Shown here: positions 1-10,293 of the stretch, piece by piece
Numbering within the stretch: the stretch's first letter is position 1
Layout of the letters: the number at the start of each line of letters is the position of its first letter
From: Dinghuibacter silviterrae
GTDB lineage: Bacteria; Bacteroidota; Bacteroidia; Chitinophagales; Chitinophagaceae
Reading direction: 5' to 3'
DNA: 64,000 bases
NCBI RefSeq assembly: GCF_004366355.1
Contig: NZ_SODV01000002.1
Location: forward strand, 1,218,768-1,282,767
Position numbers and translations under genes: made by a program
The notes under the pieces: generated by a model
What the model saw: only the letters and a program-made list of their open reading frames with translations
Database searches by the model: none
What the model was told of the DNA's origin: nothing

Positions 1-576
1 GACCGCCGGCTGGTCGAGCAAATCTCGAAAGGCGATGAAAATGCGTTCCAGCAATTGTTCGATCGTTATAATGACCGGCTTCTACATTATATATATGGTA
101 TCGTTAAGTCGAAAGAGATCTCCGAGGAGATCGTCATGGACGTATTCATGAAGATCTGGCTGGGAAAAGACATCGTGGACCGGATCAAGAACTTCGATGC
201 CTTTCTCTTCCGGGTGGCGTATAACAAGTCCATCGATTTTTTGCGCGGGGTCTCCCGGGATCTCAAGTTCAGGGATATGGTGTGGGAGGAAGTGCAGATC
301 GCCAGCGGTTCAAAGGCAGACGACCAACTGCTGACCAGGGAATACGAGAATAAACTGCGGGAAGCCATCGGGCTCCTCCCGCCCCAGCGCCGGCTGGTGT
401 ATCAATTGAGCCGGGAAAAGGGGTTTTCCCACCTGGACATTGCCCGGCAACTCCAGCTTTCCAAGCACACGGTAAGTAATCATGTTGTTGAATCTCAAAG
501 ATTTATAAGGGCCTATCTGACCCATCACCTGGACATTACCGTCCTTCTTGCCATTTGCGCAGCGGAAAGCCTCTAA
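1..576 (+). CDS. ECF-family RNA polymerase sigma factor (5' end outside window)
   Basis: Open frame from base 1, so the true start lies left of the window; at least 191 codons are present. Region 2 is visible (AFLFRVAYNKSIDFLR) and region 4 carries a helix-turn-helix (GFSHLDIARQLQLSKHTVSNHV). It should direct RNA polymerase to a small set of promoters, held inactive by the FecR-type anti-sigma factor that follows 105 bases downstream. Together with the STN-containing SusC receptor at 1917 this is the standard Bacteroidota cell-surface signalling arrangement, where substrate binding outside the cell is relayed to transcription. The ligand cannot be inferred. Confidence 0.93.
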   Translation, partial: DRRLVEQISKGDENAFQQLFDRYNDRLLHYIYGIVKSKEISEEIVMDVFMKIWLGKDIVDRIKNFDAFLFRVAYNKSIDFLRGVSRDLKFRDMVWEEVQIASGSKADDQLLTREYENKLREAIGLLPPQRRLVYQLSREKGFSHLDIARQLQLSKHTVSNHVVESQRFIRAYLTHHLDITVLLAICAAESL

Positions 577-681
577 GGCCGGGGGAAAAAAATCTTAAAA
601 AAAAGTTAACGGAGACTAGTTGTTCCTTCCTTTTCCATCGTCTATTACTTGATAACTTTCTTCAAAGGGATTGTAATAGAC

Positions 682-1902
682 ATGAGAAGATCTACAACGG
701 CTTCTTCACTGCATGATTTGCTGGAGAAGTACCGAACAAATACCTGTACCCGGGCCGAAATGGAAGAACTGTTCCAGACGGTCCGGCACCAGGACAAACG
801 GGAACTTTTCCGGGAACTCCGCAAGCAGTGGGAGCAAGCGGGTGAAGGTACACCCAGCCAGGACCTGGACCGCCGGTTCAGGCTGCTCATGGATCGTTTG
901 CGCGAGCCGGGATCAGCCACGGGGGTGCAGGAGGTGTTGCCGCGATGGAAAAGGATAAGGAACCGCAGGCGCCAGCAGGCCGCTGCTGTTTGTTTGTTCT
1001 TGCTGCTCGGAGGAGCGGCCATTATCCTAAAACGGCCCACCGCGAAAAAGCCTGTCGAGGCAGCAGTCAAACACAATGACGTTAAGCCCGGGGGCAACAA
1101 AGCACGGTTGACGCTGGCCGACGGCTCTTCGATTATATTGGACAGCGCCGGTAATGGCACACTGTCCCAACAAGGCACATCCCGTGTCATCAAACTGACC
1201 AACGGCCGGCTTGCCTACCGGTTGTCCCGCGGGGGCGTTGATACTGCCCCGGTTTTCAATACTATTTCAACACCCAGGGGTGGACAATACGAGCTGGAAT
1301 TGCCGGATGGCACAAAGGTCTGGCTGGACGCCGGTTCGTCGCTCCGTTTCCCCACCGCATTCCCGGGGAACAGCCGGGCTGTGCAACTGACCGGGGAAGC
1401 CTACTTCGAGGTTGCCCCTCATCCGCACCAACCCTTTGTCATTAGCGTTTTCTCCCGTGTTCCGGGTCAGGGTGATACGCTTCAGAATATCAAGGTACTG
1501 GGAACGGCGTTCAATGTCATGGCTTATGCCGATGAGCCCTTGTTGAAGACAACGCTGGTGGACGGCGCGGTGCGCATCGACAATCACCTGTTAAAGCCCG
1601 GCGAGCAGGCACAATGGGGCCATGCAAGTGGCGTACAAGTGGTCACGGACGCGGACGTGGAAGCCGCCGTCGCCTGGAAGAACGGCTATTTCAACTTTAA
1701 TAAAGCCGACATACAAACCGTCATGCGGCAACTGTCCCGTTGGTACGACGTGGAGGTCAGCTTCAGGGGCGATGCCATGAGCGATAAGATTTTCTTTGGC
1801 GGGATACAAAGGAACCTGCCCCTTTCCTCCGTATTCAGCATTCTGGAGCGGAGCGGCGTCAAGTTCACCATCGACGGCCGGAAGGTCGTCGTCGATTTAT
1901 AA
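682..1902 (+). CDS. FecR-family anti-sigma factor
   Basis: A 406-residue inner-membrane protein. The N-terminal cytoplasmic part (about residues 1-98) would bind the sigma factor; one membrane helix follows (about 99-116, AAAVCLFLLLGGAAIIL); the periplasmic part has the FecR domain (motifs STPRGGQYELELPDGTKVWL and GEAYFEV) and a C-terminal DUF4974-type domain ending in VVVDL. A TTG at 649 gives a longer frame, but ATG 682 is a normal start and was chosen. It receives the signal from the STN domain of the downstream receptor, whose gene begins 14 bases after this stop. Confidence 0.93.
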   Translation: MRRSTTASSLHDLLEKYRTNTCTRAEMEELFQTVRHQDKRELFRELRKQWEQAGEGTPSQDLDRRFRLLMDRLREPGSATGVQEVLPRWKRIRNRRRQQAAAVCLFLLLGGAAIILKRPTAKKPVEAAVKHNDVKPGGNKARLTLADGSSIILDSAGNGTLSQQGTSRVIKLTNGRLAYRLSRGGVDTAPVFNTISTPRGGQYELELPDGTKVWLDAGSSLRFPTAFPGNSRAVQLTGEAYFEVAPHPHQPFVISVFSRVPGQGDTLQNIKVLGTAFNVMAYADEPLLKTTLVDGAVRIDNHLLKPGEQAQWGHASGVQVVTDADVEAAVAWKNGYFNFNKADIQTVMRQLSRWYDVEVSFRGDAMSDKIFFGGIQRNLPLSSVFSILERSGVKFTIDGRKVVVDL

Positions 1903-1916
1903 CAAACCTTCTAAAC

Positions 1917-4900
1917 ATGCGTCCAATTGCCATTCGTAGACTGCTGCCCCAGGGGCGGAAGCTATCGTCAGCTGCTATGAGAATCGTAAAACTAATCGGG
2001 ATCATTGTTCTGGGCACCGGCTTACAGGCGAGCGCCGGCGTCTTTTCGCAGAACATTTCTTTTTCCGGGAGAAATGTGACCCTGGAAAAAGTATTTTCCA
2101 TCATTCACAAACAGTCGGGGTATTTCGTCTTTTGCGATTACAGCCTGATCAAGGAAGCCAGGCGGGTGAACCTTGATGTACGGGATGCCTCGATACAGGA
2201 AGTGATGACGGCGTGCCTGAAGGACCAGCCGCTGAGCTATGAGATCGTGGACAAGACGATCATCATCGAGCCAAAGAAAACGGCCGAAACCCAGCAGGTA
2301 GCCTCTCTGCCTCCGCCGGTCAAGATCAAAGGAAAGATTACCACGGATACCGGAGATCCAATACCGGGGGTCTCCATCATGATAAAGGGTAGCAATAAGG
2401 GTACTGTAACCAACGACAACGGCGAGTTCGAGCTCGAAGGCATCGACGCCGGGACCACCCTGGTGATCAGCTCTGTCGGCTATGAGCGGGTGGAGTATAA
2501 GGTCTCGGGACGGACCTCCTTCACCATCCGCCTGAAATCAAAATCGGCAACCGTGAATGAAATCGTGGTGACGGCCCTGGGCATTTCGAAGGAGGCCAGC
2601 AAAGTCGGTTATTCCGTATCGACGGTTTCCGGGGACCAGATGACCAAGGCGCGCGAGACAAACGTGGCCTTGTCGCTCGCCGGCCAGGTAGCGGGGTTAA
2701 ACGTCCACGGCGCCAACGGCGGTCCCGCCAGTTCCGCCCGTATCCTTTTGAGGGGTATGCCCAGCATGAACTCCGGCGGTTCTCCCCTGTTCGTCATCAA
2801 TGGTGTTCCGATCGACAACAGCCAGCGCGGCGCCGCCGGCGAATGGGGCGGCAGCGATAACGGGGACGGCATCAGCAACGTCAATCCCGACGACGTCGAG
2901 TCCATGACGGTACTGAAGGGGCAGGCTGCTTCCGCACTGTACGGTGCCCGTGCCTCAAACGGTGTCATCCTGATCACCACCAAAAAAGGCAGAAAGGGTG
3001 AAGCCACCGTGGAATACAACGTCAACAGCGTTTGGGACAAGGCCATCAACAATACGGACTACCAGTATGAATATGGACAGGGTCTGGAAGGCGCCAAGCC
3101 CACGACCGCTACCGGTGCCCAAAACAGCAACCGGTTCAGCTGGGGGGCAAAGATGGATGGGTCGTCCATTACCCAATACAACGGGAAGACGTACGCCTAT
3201 TCCCCCTTCAAAAACAACCTGAAGGATTTTTACCGCACCGGGCCGACCCTGACCAATTCGTTGTCGGTCAGCGGAGGGAGCGATAAGGTGACCTATCGCG
3301 TGTCGCTGTCCAACATGGACAACGCCGGTATCGTCCGCAACAGCGGGGTCAACCGGAAGACGGTCAACCTGAACCTGGATGGGAAAGTATCGGATAAACT
3401 GAGCGTATCGCTAATGGCCAACTATATCGACCAGCAAGACCGTAACCGGCCGAACCTGAGCGATGGGCCCGGGAACCCGAACAACTTCCAGTTCCTCGCG
3501 GCCAACGTGGACGAACGGATCTTCGAGCCGGGCTATGACTCCAGGGGATACGAGGTGGTGTTTAGCGACGACAACTACGTCACCAACCCCTGGTTCGTGG
3601 TCAGCAAATGGATCAACGACGTAGGCCGCCGGAGGCTCATTTCCGCAGTCTCGGCCAAATACAGTTTCACGAGCTGGTTGTACCTGATGGGCCGGATCGG
3701 CTATGACCTGGAAAACGACAGGTATTTTACGGTCACGCCTACCGGCACGAACTATTCTTTTAATAGTGCTGGTCAGTCGGGTCAGTTCAACAACCTGAAT
3801 ACCGCCACGATCTATGAGCTGAACGAAGACGCACTCTTGGGTGTCAACCACAAGATCGTCGACGGCCTCAATTTTGACGCAACCCTGGGGGCCAACTTCC
3901 GCACCAACCAGGGCGAGCAGGTAGGGATCAGCGGCAGCCAGTTTGTCATTCCTTTTCTGTACACCCCTTCCAACGTCGTGAGCTTTGGCCGGAGCTACGA
4001 GTTTGCCAAAAAGGAAGTCCACTCCGGTTTTTACAGCCTGGACTTCTCCTACAAGGATTTCCTCTCCCTGGGAACGACCGGCCGGTATGACGCTTATTCG
4101 ACGCTACCGAGCAACAACCGGACGATCTTTACGCCTTCGGTGTCGGGTAGCTTCCTGTTCTCCAGCCTGCTACACAGCAAGACCCTCAGCTACGGAAAGC
4201 TGCGTGCGTCTTATGCCCAGACCAGCGGCGAGCCCTTCGGCGGCAACTTTAACTATGGCGCCTATCAGACCTCGATCTACTACAGCGTCGGAAACGGGAT
4301 CAACGGTGTTTCCACGGGCAACTTCAGTTCCACGCTGCCCAACCTTCTCCTGAAGCCATTCACGAAGACGGAGACGGAAATCGGCACCGAATTGAAATTC
4401 CTGAACAACCGGCTGGGGGCGGACCTTGCCTACTATCACCAGGTTACCCACCATGAGATCATGAACGCCACGGTCAGCAACGCCACTGGGTACTCCAGTT
4501 CGGTGGTCGGTTCCGGGTCGATTCAGAACGATGGTGTAGAGGTCCTGTTGACCGCCAGGCCCTTCGAGACGAATGACTTTGCCTGGAATATCACGGTGAA
4601 CTACACACACGTGATGAACAAGATCCTGCACACGGATGAATTAAACAACAATGTGACCCAGGGAACGTATCGTCCCTTGAACGCCACCACGGCTTTTGTG
4701 GTCGGCAAAGCAGGACCGCAGGTGATGGCCTACGATTACTCCCGCGACGCCAAGGGGAATATCATCGTGGACGGCAGCGGTTTACCCGTCTCTAACGGCA
4801 AACAGATTCCTTTCGGGAGCGTGCTGCCCACCGATTACGGCGGGGTAAGGAACAATTTCACCTACAAAAGCTGGAGCCTGGATTTCCTGGTTGATTACAA

Positions 4901-5345
4901 CTATGGGAACAAGATCCTCTCCGCAACGCAATACTACACGATCTACCGCGGGCTGAACAAAATGACACTCGCAGGACGCGAAACCGGGATCACCACCGGG
5001 GTTACCTCCGGCGGGTCTTCGAATACCGTCACCGCAACCGCACAGGATTATTACCAGCGGCTGGCGAGCATCTCCAGGGTGGACGTCCTTAACGGCGACT
5101 TTATCAAGCTGCGCCAGGTAACCGTCGGCTATACGTTGTCGCGGAAGGTGCTGGGCAATATTCCGCTGTTCAGCCAGATCCAGTTGTCGCTGGTCGGTCG
5201 CAACCTGTGGACCATCATGAAGCACTCGGACAATATCGATCCCGAATCCAACTTCGCCACCAGCGTCAGGTACGCCGGTATCGAAGGCACCAGCCTTCCC
5301 GCGACGAGGACTTTTGGTTTCAATATCAACTGTAGGTTCAAATAA
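1917..5345 (+). CDS. SusC/RagA-type TonB-dependent outer-membrane transporter with STN signalling domain
   Basis: 1142 residues. Order of domains: signal sequence and short leader (1-43), STN domain (about 44-118, which contacts FecR), carboxypeptidase-regulatory-like domain (about 133-212, KGKITTDTGDPIPGV), a TonB-box-like stretch (NEIVVTALGI), plug (about 235-355, with LFVINGVPID and ASALYGARASNGVILITTKKG), then a 22-strand-type barrel to the C-terminus. It imports a large nutrient with its SusD partner, whose gene starts 11 bases downstream. The STN domain plus the upstream sigma/FecR pair means transport is coupled to transcriptional control. Substrate not identifiable; no glycoside hydrolase lies in this cluster. 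Confidence 0.95.
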   Translation: MRPIAIRRLLPQGRKLSSAAMRIVKLIGIIVLGTGLQASAGVFSQNISFSGRNVTLEKVFSIIHKQSGYFVFCDYSLIKEARRVNLDVRDASIQEVMTACLKDQPLSYEIVDKTIIIEPKKTAETQQVASLPPPVKIKGKITTDTGDPIPGVSIMIKGSNKGTVTNDNGEFELEGIDAGTTLVISSVGYERVEYKVSGRTSFTIRLKSKSATVNEIVVTALGISKEASKVGYSVSTVSGDQMTKARETNVALSLAGQVAGLNVHGANGGPASSARILLRGMPSMNSGGSPLFVINGVPIDNSQRGAAGEWGGSDNGDGISNVNPDDVESMTVLKGQAASALYGARASNGVILITTKKGRKGEATVEYNVNSVWDKAINNTDYQYEYGQGLEGAKPTTATGAQNSNRFSWGAKMDGSSITQYNGKTYAYSPFKNNLKDFYRTGPTLTNSLSVSGGSDKVTYRVSLSNMDNAGIVRNSGVNRKTVNLNLDGKVSDKLSVSLMANYIDQQDRNRPNLSDGPGNPNNFQFLAANVDERIFEPGYDSRGYEVVFSDDNYVTNPWFVVSKWINDVGRRRLISAVSAKYSFTSWLYLMGRIGYDLENDRYFTVTPTGTNYSFNSAGQSGQFNNLNTATIYELNEDALLGVNHKIVDGLNFDATLGANFRTNQGEQVGISGSQFVIPFLYTPSNVVSFGRSYEFAKKEVHSGFYSLDFSYKDFLSLGTTGRYDAYSTLPSNNRTIFTPSVSGSFLFSSLLHSKTLSYGKLRASYAQTSGEPFGGNFNYGAYQTSIYYSVGNGINGVSTGNFSSTLPNLLLKPFTKTETEIGTELKFLNNRLGADLAYYHQVTHHEIMNATVSNATGYSSSVVGSGSIQNDGVEVLLTARPFETNDFAWNITVNYTHVMNKILHTDELNNNVTQGTYRPLNATTAFVVGKAGPQVMAYDYSRDAKGNIIVDGSGLPVSNGKQIPFGSVLPTDYGGVRNNFTYKSWSLDFLVDYNYGNKILSATQYYTIYRGLNKMTLAGRETGITTGVTSGGSSNTVTATAQDYYQRLASISRVDVLNGDFIKLRQVTVGYTLSRKVLGNIPLFSQIQLSLVGRNLWTIMKHSDNIDPESNFATSVRYAGIEGTSLPATRTFGFNINCRFK

Positions 5346-5356
5346 AATCTTAAAGA

Positions 5357-6952
5357 ATGAAAGCACGTATCAATATATTGCTCATCGCGCTGCTCGCAGT
5401 GAGTTGCACGAAGAACTTCAATACGCTTAACACGGACCCCACCCAGGCCAGTTCGGCTCAGTTCGACGCCAACCTGCTCCTGCCGACCGCTGAAATCAAT
5501 TATTTCAGTGCCACCCAGGGCTACAACGGGGCCATCCTTTTCGAGAGCATGTGGGCCCAGACGTTCGCTTCTGCGGCGTATCCCAGCTATTACAGCAATG
5601 GGGACAAGTATGTGGCCTCGGGTAACCTGCTCGACTATGACCAGCGGCTTTGGAATACCGGCTACACCTCGGCCAGCGATTGTTACCAGATACAAACCCT
5701 GACAAAGGGAGACGCCACCAAGGTAAACCTGAGGGGTATCGCCCTTATTCTCGAACTCCTGAACATTCAGGTGATTACGGACACGTACGGGGATGTGCCC
5801 TTTTCGCAGGCCCTGCAAGCCAGTTCCGGGGTCAACCTGCCGGTATACGACAGCCAGCAGTCGATCTATACCTCCATGCTGGCCAAGCTGGATTCGGTAT
5901 TGGGTACCCTGGACGCCTCCCAACCCGCACCCACCAACGACGCCTTCTCCTATGCGGGGAGTGTGACCCAGTGGAAGAAGTTTGGGTATACGCTGATGTT
6001 GCGGATGGCTATGCGGCTGACCAAGGCGGACGCCACCACGGCCCAAAAGTATGCGGAAATGGCCTACGCGGGAGGAACGCTGGCGAGCAATGCCGACAAC
6101 GCCTATATGAACTTCGACCACGCCGACGGCTATTCAAACAACAATTCCAGTGCCTACCAGGTGCCCGAAGACTTCAACGAGGTAAAATGGGGTAAAGTGC
6201 TGATCGACTACCTGAAGACGACGGCCGATCCCCGTCTTAGCGTCATCGCGGAAGTCCCGCAGGCCGGTCTGAAGAACGCCGCCAACGAAAGCCTGGCCGG
6301 CGACAATACCGCAGCCAACCAACAGGGGATGCCCAATGGGTACGACCAGAACGGTGGTTCGACCGATATAAGCACGGCAACGGGTTATCCGGGTTCTTCC
6401 GGTACCGGCAGCGACGTCAACCCGACCGGGAAGTATTCCCGTCCGGCTATCGGCGTGTATCTCGCGCTCAATACCCCCGGTTTTGTCCTGACCTACGCTC
6501 AATCCGAACTGTTGCTGGCAGAAGCAGGTGTCCGGGGCTGGAATGTGGGCAGCGCTTCGACCCACTACGCCAATGCGCTGGCGGCCGCGCTCCAAACGTA
6601 TGGTACATTTAACGGAACGACGCCGATCAGCGCCGCTACCGCCACCGCGTATGCCACCGCCAATCCGCTCAGCGCGACATCCGCAACCGCCCTTACCCAG
6701 ATCAACATGCAGTACTGGATATTGGAAGGCACGCTGTTTGATTTTTACGAAACCTGGATCAATTGGAGGCGGAGCGGTGTACCCACCTTGACGCCAGTCA
6801 ACTATACCGGTAACTTTTCGAACGGCACCATCCCAAGAAGACAAGAATATCCGACGACGGAGGCCGCTACCAATCCAAATAATTACAAAACAGCCGTTAC
6901 CAACCTGACAGGCGGGGATGTATTTACCAGCCGCGTATGGTGGGATAAATAG
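5357..6952 (+). CDS. SusD/RagB-type surface nutrient-binding lipoprotein
   Basis: 531 residues with a lipoprotein signal peptide: the hydrophobic stretch LLIALLAVSC ends at the lipidated Cys. It is rich in Ala, Thr, Asn and Tyr and has the helical tetratricopeptide-like core expected of the SusD-like family, including the C-terminal motif NMQYWILEGTLFDFYETWINWRRSG. Length is usual for the family. It should cap the SusC barrel at the cell surface and bind the imported substrate. It is co-transcribed with the receptor (11-base gap); 71 bases separate it from the FG-GAP protein gene. Confidence 0.93.
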   Translation: MKARINILLIALLAVSCTKNFNTLNTDPTQASSAQFDANLLLPTAEINYFSATQGYNGAILFESMWAQTFASAAYPSYYSNGDKYVASGNLLDYDQRLWNTGYTSASDCYQIQTLTKGDATKVNLRGIALILELLNIQVITDTYGDVPFSQALQASSGVNLPVYDSQQSIYTSMLAKLDSVLGTLDASQPAPTNDAFSYAGSVTQWKKFGYTLMLRMAMRLTKADATTAQKYAEMAYAGGTLASNADNAYMNFDHADGYSNNNSSAYQVPEDFNEVKWGKVLIDYLKTTADPRLSVIAEVPQAGLKNAANESLAGDNTAANQQGMPNGYDQNGGSTDISTATGYPGSSGTGSDVNPTGKYSRPAIGVYLALNTPGFVLTYAQSELLLAEAGVRGWNVGSASTHYANALAAALQTYGTFNGTTPISAATATAYATANPLSATSATALTQINMQYWILEGTLFDFYETWINWRRSGVPTLTPVNYTGNFSNGTIPRRQEYPTTEAATNPNNYKTAVTNLTGGDVFTSRVWWDK

Positions 6953-7023
6953 GTTATTATATTGAAGATTTCTGGATAACTTTAGGCGACAGGGCTATCA
7001 TGGATAGCCTTGTCGCCTCTGCT

Positions 7024-10000
7024 ATGATGAAACGAACGATCTATTTATGGCTGCTGATTACCGTCCACGCCAGGGCGCAGGCACCTTTATTCCAACTGCT
7101 CCCGCCCAAAGAAACCGGCATTCATTTCAGCAACGACATCAAGGAAACCGAAGACCTGAATGTGTTGTCTTACGAGTACTTCTATAATGGAGGCGGGGTA
7201 GCCGTAGGTGACATCAACAACGACGGGCTGCCGGACCTGTTTTTTACGGCCAACAGCAAACCCTGCAAGCTGTTCCTCAACCTGGGCGGGATGAAATTCA
7301 AGGACATCACCCGCGAAGCGGGCGTGGAGGGCCGGCCGGGCGGTTGGAAAACGGGTGTGACCATGGCGGACGTCAACGGAGACGGGTTGCTGGACATCTA
7401 TATATGTTATTCGGGTAAAGATTCGAGCAAAAGGGGCAACCAGCTTTTCATCAACCAGGGTAACCTTCATTTTACCGAACAGGCCGCGGCCTATGGGTTG
7501 AATGATTCGGGGTACTGCACCCAGGCGGCTTTTTTTGACTATAACCACGACGGCTACCTTGACCTCTTCCTGTTGCGGCATAGCGTAAAGAAGATCGACA
7601 ATATGGAGCTGGCCACCCACCGGGGCGAAATCGATCCGCTCGCGGGGGACAAGCTGTATGAGAACAGGGGTGGACATTTTGTGGACGTGTCGCAAAAGGC
7701 CGGTTTGCGTCAAAGCCCGCTCACGTATGGCCTGGGGATCGCAATCGCCGACGTCAATATGGACGGATGGCCGGATGTCTATGTCACCAACGATTACAAT
7801 GAACCCGACTATCTCTACCTGAACAACCACGACGGTACCTTCACCGATGCCGCGGCTTCTTCCTTCCGCCACCTGGCGCAGTTTTCGATGGGCGTGGACG
7901 TGGCCGACATCAATAACGATGCCCTTCCGGACGTGCTCAACCTCGACATGTTGCCGGAAGATAACCGGCGGCAGAAACTTTTACAGCTGCAAGAGAACTA
8001 CGAGTCCTTTCAACTGATGATCAACCAGGGGCTGCAACCGCAATATATGCGGAACATGCTGCAACTCAACAACGGCGACGGCACCTTTAGCGAAATCGGT
8101 CAACTCGCCGGGATCGCGGCCACCGACTGGAGCTGGTGTCCCCTGATCGCGGATTTCGACAACGACGGCTTCAAGGATATTTTTATCACCAACGGGTATC
8201 TGCGGGACTATACCAATAAGGACTTTCTCCGGTACTGGGGGGACTACAAGATCCGGAAGGCGATCGACCGGGAGCCGGAAAAGCTGATGGACCTTATACA
8301 AGCCATGCCCTCCTCGACCCTGAAGAAATACATTTTCCGGAACAACGGCGACCTCACCTTTACGAATATGCAAGGACCCTGGGGGATCACCCAGGCCGCG
8401 GTATCTTCGGGCGCGGTGTATGCCGACCTCGACGGCGACGGCGACCTGGACCTCGTTGTCAATAATGTGAACAACGACGCGTTCGTGTATAAGAACCTGG
8501 CCAGCGAGCAGGGGCGCGGTCACTGGCTGGGGGTGCGGCTGAACGGGACGGGTGGGAATACCGCCGCGATCGGCGCCAAGGTCTTCGCCTATGCAGGTGG
8601 CACGGTACAATATGTCGAAGTGAATCCCGCGCGGGGCTATCTGGGTTGTGTGCCTGCGGAGGCGCATTTCGGATTTGGGAAGGTGACGACTGCCGATTCC
8701 GTGGTCATCGTCTGGCCGGATGGGAACCGGCAGACGTTGACGCAGGTGGCGTTGGACCGGAGCCTCAGCCTTAAGGAGGAGCCGCCAGCGGTTGCAGTCG
8801 CCACGGCAACGCCGGTCCCGGCAAAGGGGAAGCCCGTGTTTACTGCCGTCCCCGCGCCGATCGACTATACCCAATCAGGTTTCGGCGACAACGACTTCAA
8901 GCGACAGCTCCTGATGCTGTTCATGTACTCCCGCACGGGCCCCGTGCTCGCCAAAGCGGATGTCAATAAGGATGGACTGGAAGACCTTTTTATCAGCGGG
9001 GGCAAAGACCGCCCCGGCATGCTCTACCTGCAACAACCGGGCGGAAAGTTCAAGGCCGGACAGCCCATCTCGTATGAGGATTCTTCCACCGTGTCCGCGG
9101 CGGCATTTTTCGACGCCAACGGCGATGGGTGGCCGGATCTGTATGTTGGTATGGGCGGCTATTCTCTTTGGGACCCCCACACACCCGCTCTCCAGGACGT
9201 GTTATGGCTGAACGACGGCAAGGGTGGTTTTTATAGCGCGGACGGCGCTTTGCCCGACCTTAGTGCCTGTAGCAAGTCCTGCGTCCGTCCCTGCGACTAT
9301 GACGGGGATGGGGATATGGACCTCTTTGTCGGTGGCCGGGTTATTCCCGGGCAATACCCGTTGTGTCCCACCAGTTACCTGCTGACCAACGACGGCAAGG
9401 GCCATTTTACCGTGACCCCAACCCCGTTCGATCACGTCGGCATGGTCACCGACGCGCAATGGATCGATCTGGACGGAGACGGACGAAAGGACCTGATCCT
9501 CTGTGGCGAATTCATGCCGGTCATGGTTTTTATGAATACACCCTCCGGGTTTGTCGACAAAACGGCCGATTACTTCGGGAAACCGCAGCCCGGGTTTTGG
9601 AACACCCTCACCTTAGCCGATGTCGATGGGGACGGCAAACCCGACCTCATCGCGGGCAACCTCGGTCTGAACAGCTGTATCAAGATCTCCCCCCAGGAAC
9701 CGGCCGAGTTATATTATGCAGACTTCGACCACAACGGATCGATCGATCCTTTTTTCAATTTCTATATCCAGGGTGTCAGTTACCCTTTCGTCAGCCGGGA
9801 TGAACTCAATGAACAGATCTATCCCATGCGCAAAAAGTTTGCGTCCTATAAAGACTATTCCAACGCCACAATGAAGGATATTTTCAGCCCCGAAGAACTT
9901 GCCAAGGCTGGAAAATGGACGGCGACCGAGAACCGGACCCTATGCTGGCTGAACAAGGGGGATCATTTTACGCCGGTGGCATTACCGGTCCAGGCACAGT

Positions 10001-10293
10001 TCGCACCGGTCACCCGGATCATCCAGGGAGACTTCAACGGCGACGGGCACACCGACCTCTTGCTGCTGGGCAATCATTCCGACAACCGTCTGAAATTGGG
10101 CAGCATCGATGCCAACTACGGTATCCTGCTGGAAGGCGACGGCCGGGGCGGTTTCCGGTATGTGCCACAGCCCGCCTCGGGGCTTTCGGTCAAGGGAGAT
10201 GTAAAGTCGGCGGAGCAGATGATGATCGGCGGGAAGAACCTGCTGCTGATCGGGATCGCCGACGGTGCGTTACAATTTTATACGATATTATGA
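7024..10293 (+). CDS. Secreted FG-GAP/VCBS-repeat protein with ASPIC/UnbV domain (CRTAC1-like)
   Basis: 1089 residues from ATG 7024, chosen because a signal peptide (MMKRTIYLWLLITVHARAQA) begins there; ATG 7000 is an in-frame alternative. At least 14 calcium-binding-type FG-GAP motifs are readable, for example DINNDGLPDLFF, DVNGDGLLDIYI, DLDGDGDLDLVV, DANGDGWPDLYV and DFNGDGHTDLLL, arranged as two beta-propeller-like blocks. Between them is an ASPIC/UnbV domain (about 505-590, NPARGYLG and VVIVWPDGNRQ). Surface or periplasmic location is expected. Its stop overlaps the start of the next gene (ATGA), implying translational coupling with the haloperoxidase-like enzyme. Function is unknown. Confidence 0.88.
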   Translation: MMKRTIYLWLLITVHARAQAPLFQLLPPKETGIHFSNDIKETEDLNVLSYEYFYNGGGVAVGDINNDGLPDLFFTANSKPCKLFLNLGGMKFKDITREAGVEGRPGGWKTGVTMADVNGDGLLDIYICYSGKDSSKRGNQLFINQGNLHFTEQAAAYGLNDSGYCTQAAFFDYNHDGYLDLFLLRHSVKKIDNMELATHRGEIDPLAGDKLYENRGGHFVDVSQKAGLRQSPLTYGLGIAIADVNMDGWPDVYVTNDYNEPDYLYLNNHDGTFTDAAASSFRHLAQFSMGVDVADINNDALPDVLNLDMLPEDNRRQKLLQLQENYESFQLMINQGLQPQYMRNMLQLNNGDGTFSEIGQLAGIAATDWSWCPLIADFDNDGFKDIFITNGYLRDYTNKDFLRYWGDYKIRKAIDREPEKLMDLIQAMPSSTLKKYIFRNNGDLTFTNMQGPWGITQAAVSSGAVYADLDGDGDLDLVVNNVNNDAFVYKNLASEQGRGHWLGVRLNGTGGNTAAIGAKVFAYAGGTVQYVEVNPARGYLGCVPAEAHFGFGKVTTADSVVIVWPDGNRQTLTQVALDRSLSLKEEPPAVAVATATPVPAKGKPVFTAVPAPIDYTQSGFGDNDFKRQLLMLFMYSRTGPVLAKADVNKDGLEDLFISGGKDRPGMLYLQQPGGKFKAGQPISYEDSSTVSAAAFFDANGDGWPDLYVGMGGYSLWDPHTPALQDVLWLNDGKGGFYSADGALPDLSACSKSCVRPCDYDGDGDMDLFVGGRVIPGQYPLCPTSYLLTNDGKGHFTVTPTPFDHVGMVTDAQWIDLDGDGRKDLILCGEFMPVMVFMNTPSGFVDKTADYFGKPQPGFWNTLTLADVDGDGKPDLIAGNLGLNSCIKISPQEPAELYYADFDHNGSIDPFFNFYIQGVSYPFVSRDELNEQIYPMRKKFASYKDYSNATMKDIFSPEELAKAGKWTATENRTLCWLNKGDHFTPVALPVQAQFAPVTRIIQGDFNGDGHTDLLLLGNHSDNRLKLGSIDANYGILLEGDGRGGFRYVPQPASGLSVKGDVKSAEQMMIGGKNLLLIGIADGALQFYTIL